From contig NW_005201791.1 of the NCBI RefSeq assembly GCF_000372725.1, positions 295,432 through 359,431 on the forward strand: a DNA stretch of 64,000 nucleotides. The letters run 5' to 3'. The notes under the pieces are model-generated. The model was not told the origin of the DNA. It saw only the letters and a program-made list of their open reading frames with translations, and searched no databases. The first letter of the stretch is position 1. Each line of letters opens with the position of its first letter. This document shows, in pieces, positions 59,903-64,000 of this stretch. Source of the DNA: Emiliania huxleyi CCMP1516 (Eukaryota > Haptophyta > Isochrysidales > Noelaerhabdaceae). The position numbers and the translations under genes were made by a program.

Positions 59903-60838
59903 GTCGGGTCTCTCTGGTCTCTGGTCTCTCTGGTCTCTGGTGCCTGGTGCCCACGGGCGCGCGGCAGACACGGCGTTCGGTGGCCGCGGCGGCGCGCCTC
60001 GGCGGGTGTCGCGTCGGTGTGGCTTCGCGGTCCCTGCATGGGTCAGTCCGTCTGCAGGACGGTCAGTCCGGATGAGGGTCGTCCGGCGGTGTTCGGTTAT
60101 TCTGTTCTCTCTCTGAGGTCTGACGGTGGGGGCGCACCGTTTCGGTCGAGCGTGTGCCAACGTGGCTCGGGGCTCGGGCGCCCCCTCTATTCTCGGTGTG
60201 TCTGCAGGGGTCTCGGCTCTCTCGCTTGGGTCGGTTTGGAAAGCGACCCACCCCACAGGCGCCAGGGCGCAGGCGCAGGGGCAAATATACATGATACAAA
60301 AAGGTTGCCATGAATGAGCGGTGGCACGTGCCAGCGAGACCGAAGCGCCTGCGCGCCGTAGTACAATGGTACGGTTGAGTTGTGCCGGTTGACGGTTGTC
60401 CGCCCCGGTCCTGTACTGTAGTACAAGTGAGCCGTACACGACTCGCGTGTGTCGCGAGTACTGACGGCGTCCGGGCCGCTCTGGGTGGCGGGAGGCCACG
60501 GCGTGCAGCACTCGCCGCGGCGGCGGCTCTACTTTTTCTTTTTGGCCTGCAGAGGGCGGGAGGGACGGACCGGGCTTAGCAAGGGAGGCGCGGCAGAGAG
60601 GTCGGCGGCGGCGAGGCTGGTGGCTACAGCAGCGGCGGCGGCGGATGCGTGCGGGCCACCGCTGTCATCAGCGGCAAGCTACGCAGCGCCAGGTAAGGAC
60701 AGCGGCGGTGGCGATTGCGGCGGCGGCGGCGGAGGCGGCGGCGGCGGCGGTGGAGGCGGAGGCGGCGGCAGCGTGAGAGACGGGTGCCGGCGGGAGTGCG
60801 GTGTCATGCGCTTGCGCGGTACCGGCGGCAAATCTCGG
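59903..60838. other. Mostly unassigned region
   Basis: TCTCTGG repeats lie just after the DUF1995 stop. A plus-strand frame from about 60556 (GGAAERSAAARLVATAAAAA) ends at a strong donor-like CAG|GTAAGG at 60692 and could be one exon. (GGC)n fills about 60710-60770. No family recognised. Confidence 0.3.
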
Positions 60839-61230
60839 CTAATCTCGCGCCTGCGCGGCGGCCGACTGCTCTCGCATGGAGAGAAACAGGACGGGGAGCA
60901 CGATGCAGAGGCCCATGAGCAGCGCGGGCCCAAACATGCAGAGCCCGATGAGCTGCTCGCCGACGTACGCGCGGCACGGCGCGATCCACTGCTCCTCGAT
61001 GGACTCGAGCATCCACACCTCACGACGACAGGAGGCGAGCGCGCTTAGTGATCCGTGCGGCCGCCGAAGCACACAGCTGGTCGCTGTGGCCTGTGCGGTG
61101 CGAGCACACCTCAAACTCACTCGCCGATGTGTCTGAGGGCTTGACGTCGCGCATGCCGCGGATCGGCGGCAGCTCGTCACACCGACAGACCGTCAGCAGC
61201 GCGAGGGCAGCGGCCCTCGAGGCGGACGAG
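60839..61230 (-). CDS. Small membrane protein fragment
   Basis: A minus-strand exon reads RAAALALLTVCRCDELPPIR, then VKPSDTSASE. After an intron (acceptor near 61022) it continues VWMLESIEEQWIAPCRAYVG and a hydrophobic stretch (LIGLCMFGPALLMGLCIVLP, VLFL), ending AAAQARD with stop at 60839. One or two TM helices. No family recognised, and the 5' end is unclear because an (S-S-A)n-like low-complexity run precedes it. Confidence 0.4.
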
Positions 61231-61932
61231 GCGGACGAGGCGGACGAGGGAGGGTAGTGCATATGCACACACATAGGTACGGAGCCCTCGCTGGCGTCCG
61301 CGATCCTCGCGACCTCGACCGGCGGCGCAGGTCCTGTCTGCTATAGATCGCTATAGCCGCAGCCACTCCCAGCTGCTCGGTGTGAACTCCCGAGCAAGAG
61401 GGACTCGAGATCCCTCGAGGGGTCACGCGGAGTCGGCTGGGGCTATACCAGACAGGTCTCTTGTCGCCGTCGTCGCTGAGGTCGAGGGCATACCCTGACC
61501 TTCTACGCCTGGTGGAGAGGGGCGATTTGCCAGAGGACGACGTGACGGCGACCACTCCTCTGGTGGCCGGCCGCGAGGCAACGGCTTCGTTACATACACA
61601 TTACATACATATATACACACACATGAATAAACCTGGCGAGTAGTGGTGTGCCCCCCCCTTGCCCCACCACTTGTGTGTGTGGAGAAATTTACCTTACCTT
61701 ACCTTACCCTGGTGTGGTGTCCACGATGCGTACGAAGACGAGAACTTTGTGAGGGGTCCAACACGACAACGGACAGCCTCCGTAGCTCCGCTGCACTGTG
61801 CACACACTGCACTGGACCGGTATTGCGGTATACTCTTGCACACGCCTGGGTCGCCTCTCAGAGCCTTCTCACTCAAACACGCGTCCGGCGAACTTTCCGA
61901 CACGACACAACGCTCAACGGTCGTAGACACCG
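61231..61932. other. Intergenic region
   Basis: Holds CATACATATATACAC simple sequence near 61600 and TTACC repeats at 61690-61709. No gene recognised. Confidence 0.4.
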
Positions 61933-64000
61933 TCTCACTTAGCTTGGCCCAGCTTGCGCCGGAGCTGCTCATTCTTCACCTCCATCGCGCGCGCGTCGCT
62001 CTCCCGCGCCTTGACCATATCCCGCAGCATCCGGATCTCCGCCTCCATGTCTTTGACCTGCCGTGCCACGGGGCAGAAGATGGGGTGAGCTAACTAGTCG
62101 AAGAGAGTGTCCTTGTCCCGACAAAGCCATTCGCGCGTGTGCGTGTATGCGCGCTCGCCACGGCCATTGCTGGCTCCCAGTGCTCTCTTCACCTGGGCCT
62201 TCTTCTGCTCGAGCTCGACGCGGAGGGCCTATCCAGAGCGACGGCTCTCAAGGGAGGTGCTCACATATGCGTCCTGCCACTCGAGCTCCACGCAAGGCGC
62301 CGCTGAGCGCGGCTTCCCTCGCCGGGCCGCAAGCGCGGCGCCCTTGGGCGCGGGGTGCAAAGCTGGACCGGCCTCCTCCTCCTCCTCCTCCTCCTCCTCC
62401 TCCTTGACCTCCCCCTTTCCGCCCAGCTTGCCGCTCCCTTCCACCCCCGCCTCGCCTGTTGGATTTGGGCTCGGTGCTTCATCCGCCACCGCCACAAAGC
62501 CCGACTGGTCGTCGCCATGGACGGGGAGGCCGCGAAGCTGCGCCCAGAGCTCGGCGTTGCGCTTCTTGTACGTGCGAGTGCTCGTCTCAAGCGCCTCGAT
62601 CCACCTTCGGATCGGCAGCGGGAAATGCGTCTCTAGCGGTGCCGGTCGTGGTGGTCGCGACAGGGGCAGGAGAGGGCATCACCTCTGCCGCTCGTCGAGG
62701 CTCGCCCTCAATCTGGAGATTGCCGCGCGGTGCCGGTCGAGCTCCGCACGGCAGGCATCGAGCTCGCTCCGCAGCGCCTCGGCACCGCGGCTCGCGGCCT
62801 CGACCTCCTGCTTCGCGGCAGCGAACTCCGCCTCGAGTGCCTCGAGCGATGCCGCTCCGGCCCGATGCGCCTGCGCTGGCAAGCCACTGCCGTGAAGGCT
62901 CCCGGGCGCTCCAGCATCACATAGCAGCACCAATGAGATAAGCGGGACAGTGCGCACCTGCTCGAGCGCAGTGAGAGCGCGAGCCTTGGCGCGGCACTCC
63001 TCCTCCAAATCAGCGACCTGCGCGTCGAGTGCCTCCTTTGCTTTGCCCTCTGCGCGACACTCCGCTTCCAGCCTCACCATTGATCGCCGAAGGGCTGCGG
63101 CGCGCGCCTGGTCCGCCCACCCGTCGAGTGGGTCAGCTCGTGAGAGCCTCTCGCGCATGAGGGCTTTGGGGCATGGATCGAGTCGGGCGAACGGTGATAG
63201 GCGCCTGGTCCTTGTCGCGTAGCTCGCGCAGCTCTTGCGCCGCCCTTTCCGCCGCCGCTGCCGCCTCCCGCGCCTCCCTGAGCCGAGCGAGGAGCCGCAG
63301 GAACCGCGCCAGCGCATGGGCCAGCACCTCCTTCATCGCCGCCTCTGCGGCCCTCGCCGAGGTGTGTCGCGCCTCGAGCTCCGCCGCTGCCCGCTGTTCC
63401 TTGTCCAGTGCCGCCTGTAGCGTTGACGTAACGGCGGTGAGGGCAAAGGGGCAGCGGCGGTAGGCGCGCTAGCGTATAACCATCACCTTGGCCGCCGCGA
63501 CTTCGCCCCTGTGAGATAGGTCAGGCAAGGAGTGAACAAGCTAGTGCGGGCAAAGGAATTTGTGGTGCGGAGCGGTGCCGGTGCCGATTGCAAGACCCAG
63601 TGTGTGTGCGGGCAGCGGGGAGAGCGCTGCCTTAGGGACGAGAGCGCCGCCTGGCTCTCTCGGAGCGCGAGGTCCGACCGCTCCAAGTTCTCTGCCGCCG
63701 TGGCGAGCTCAATGCGCGCGCTGCCAGCCTCCTCTGCCGCCTGCTTGAGGGCTGACGCGTCGGCGGCTCCGGCCGCCGCCGCCTTTAGCCTTTGCGCCTA
63801 CCGAGCAGCCCGGACGATCTGGGCGGTGCAGGATTCCTATGCTGGAGACCAGCGTGGCGGCGGCAGTGCATGCCTCGCGCAGCGCCGCCTCCCGCTCCTC
63901 CGATGCTCGGCGCAGCAGCGCCGCCGTCTATGCAAGGCGAGGGGAATGGGAGGAAGTTAACAGGGTCTGGCGAATGCTAAAAGGTGAGGTCGAGGCCGGG
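61933..64000 (-). CDS. Coiled-coil protein, runs off the right edge
   Basis: Minus-strand exons, from the edge inward: LKAAAAGAADASALKQAAEE, IELATAAENLERSDLALRES, then EVLAHALARFLRLLARLREA, SMVRLEAECRAEGKAKEALD, AQVADLEEECRAKARALTAL, EALEAEFAAAKQEVEAASRG and ELDRHRAAISRLRASL, then ALETSTRTYKKRNAELWAQL followed by a Glu run. The last exon, MEAEIRMLRDMVKARESDAR...LRRKLGQAK, stops at 61933. Heptad leucines and alternating charge give a long coiled coil. A myosin-tail, golgin or centrosomal-type scaffold is possible, but no defining head domain is in the window. Exon limits are inferred. Confidence 0.6.

Overview
The window looks like nuclear DNA from a unicellular alga, most likely a haptophyte (coccolithophore or prymnesiophyte type). 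It is GC-rich and has spliceosomal introns of about 35-300 bases, many with GC-AG ends. Introns hold short tandem repeats and there are long (TG)n tracts. The gene content is eukaryotic-algal: a polycystin-like channel, Orai-like proteins, a class III nucleotide cyclase, a DUF1995 protein, sulfotransferase, FkbM and other glycan enzymes. A run of 100 N shows it is scaffold sequence. I saw no rRNA, tRNA or CRISPR. Species assignment is inference.

Layout. 0-3.3 kb: an eroded ankyrin-repeat gene, an opposite-strand GH16-like exon, and a retroelement remnant inside an inverted repeat. 3.6-9.4 kb: a secreted mosaic gene (ShK-like, PAN/apple, ricin-type lectin, then a helical region). 9.4-13.1 kb: a membrane-anchored class III cyclase whose introns carry a repeated terminal hairpin. 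13.3-16 kb: two Orai-like four-helix proteins, head to head. 16.7-24.6 kb: a cupredoxin, an MgtC-like fragment, a multi-pass membrane protein and a polycystin/TRP-like channel. 24.9-30.1 kb: a chimeric SGNH acyltransferase and a tandem methyltransferase. 30.3-33.5 kb: retroelement remnants and a dispersed repeat. 33.9-39.3 kb: a fusion of about 1,722 residues joining two or three Fe/2OG oxygenase domains, a class II aldolase and a polytopic membrane domain. 41-45.4 kb: an acidic nuclear-type protein, a HET-like/LRR protein, a bacterial-looking SDR and a RING-like ORF. 45.4-53.5 kb: sulfotransferase, glycosyltransferase and FkbM methyltransferase. 53.9-64 kb: an acidic/basic protein, an assembly gap, two alpha/beta hydrolases, a DUF1995 plastid protein, a small membrane protein and a coiled-coil gene running off the right edge.

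How the genes may work together (inference). The cyclase, Orai-like pair and polycystin-like channel between 9 and 25 kb are all signalling or membrane-transport types. The sulfotransferase, glycosyltransferase and FkbM enzymes between 45 and 54 kb are cell-surface glycan types. The most novel items are the giant fusion enzyme and an introner-like family. Those introns end in a TTCAC...GTGAA hairpin next to the 3' splice site, and several introns are bordered by direct duplications of exon sequence.
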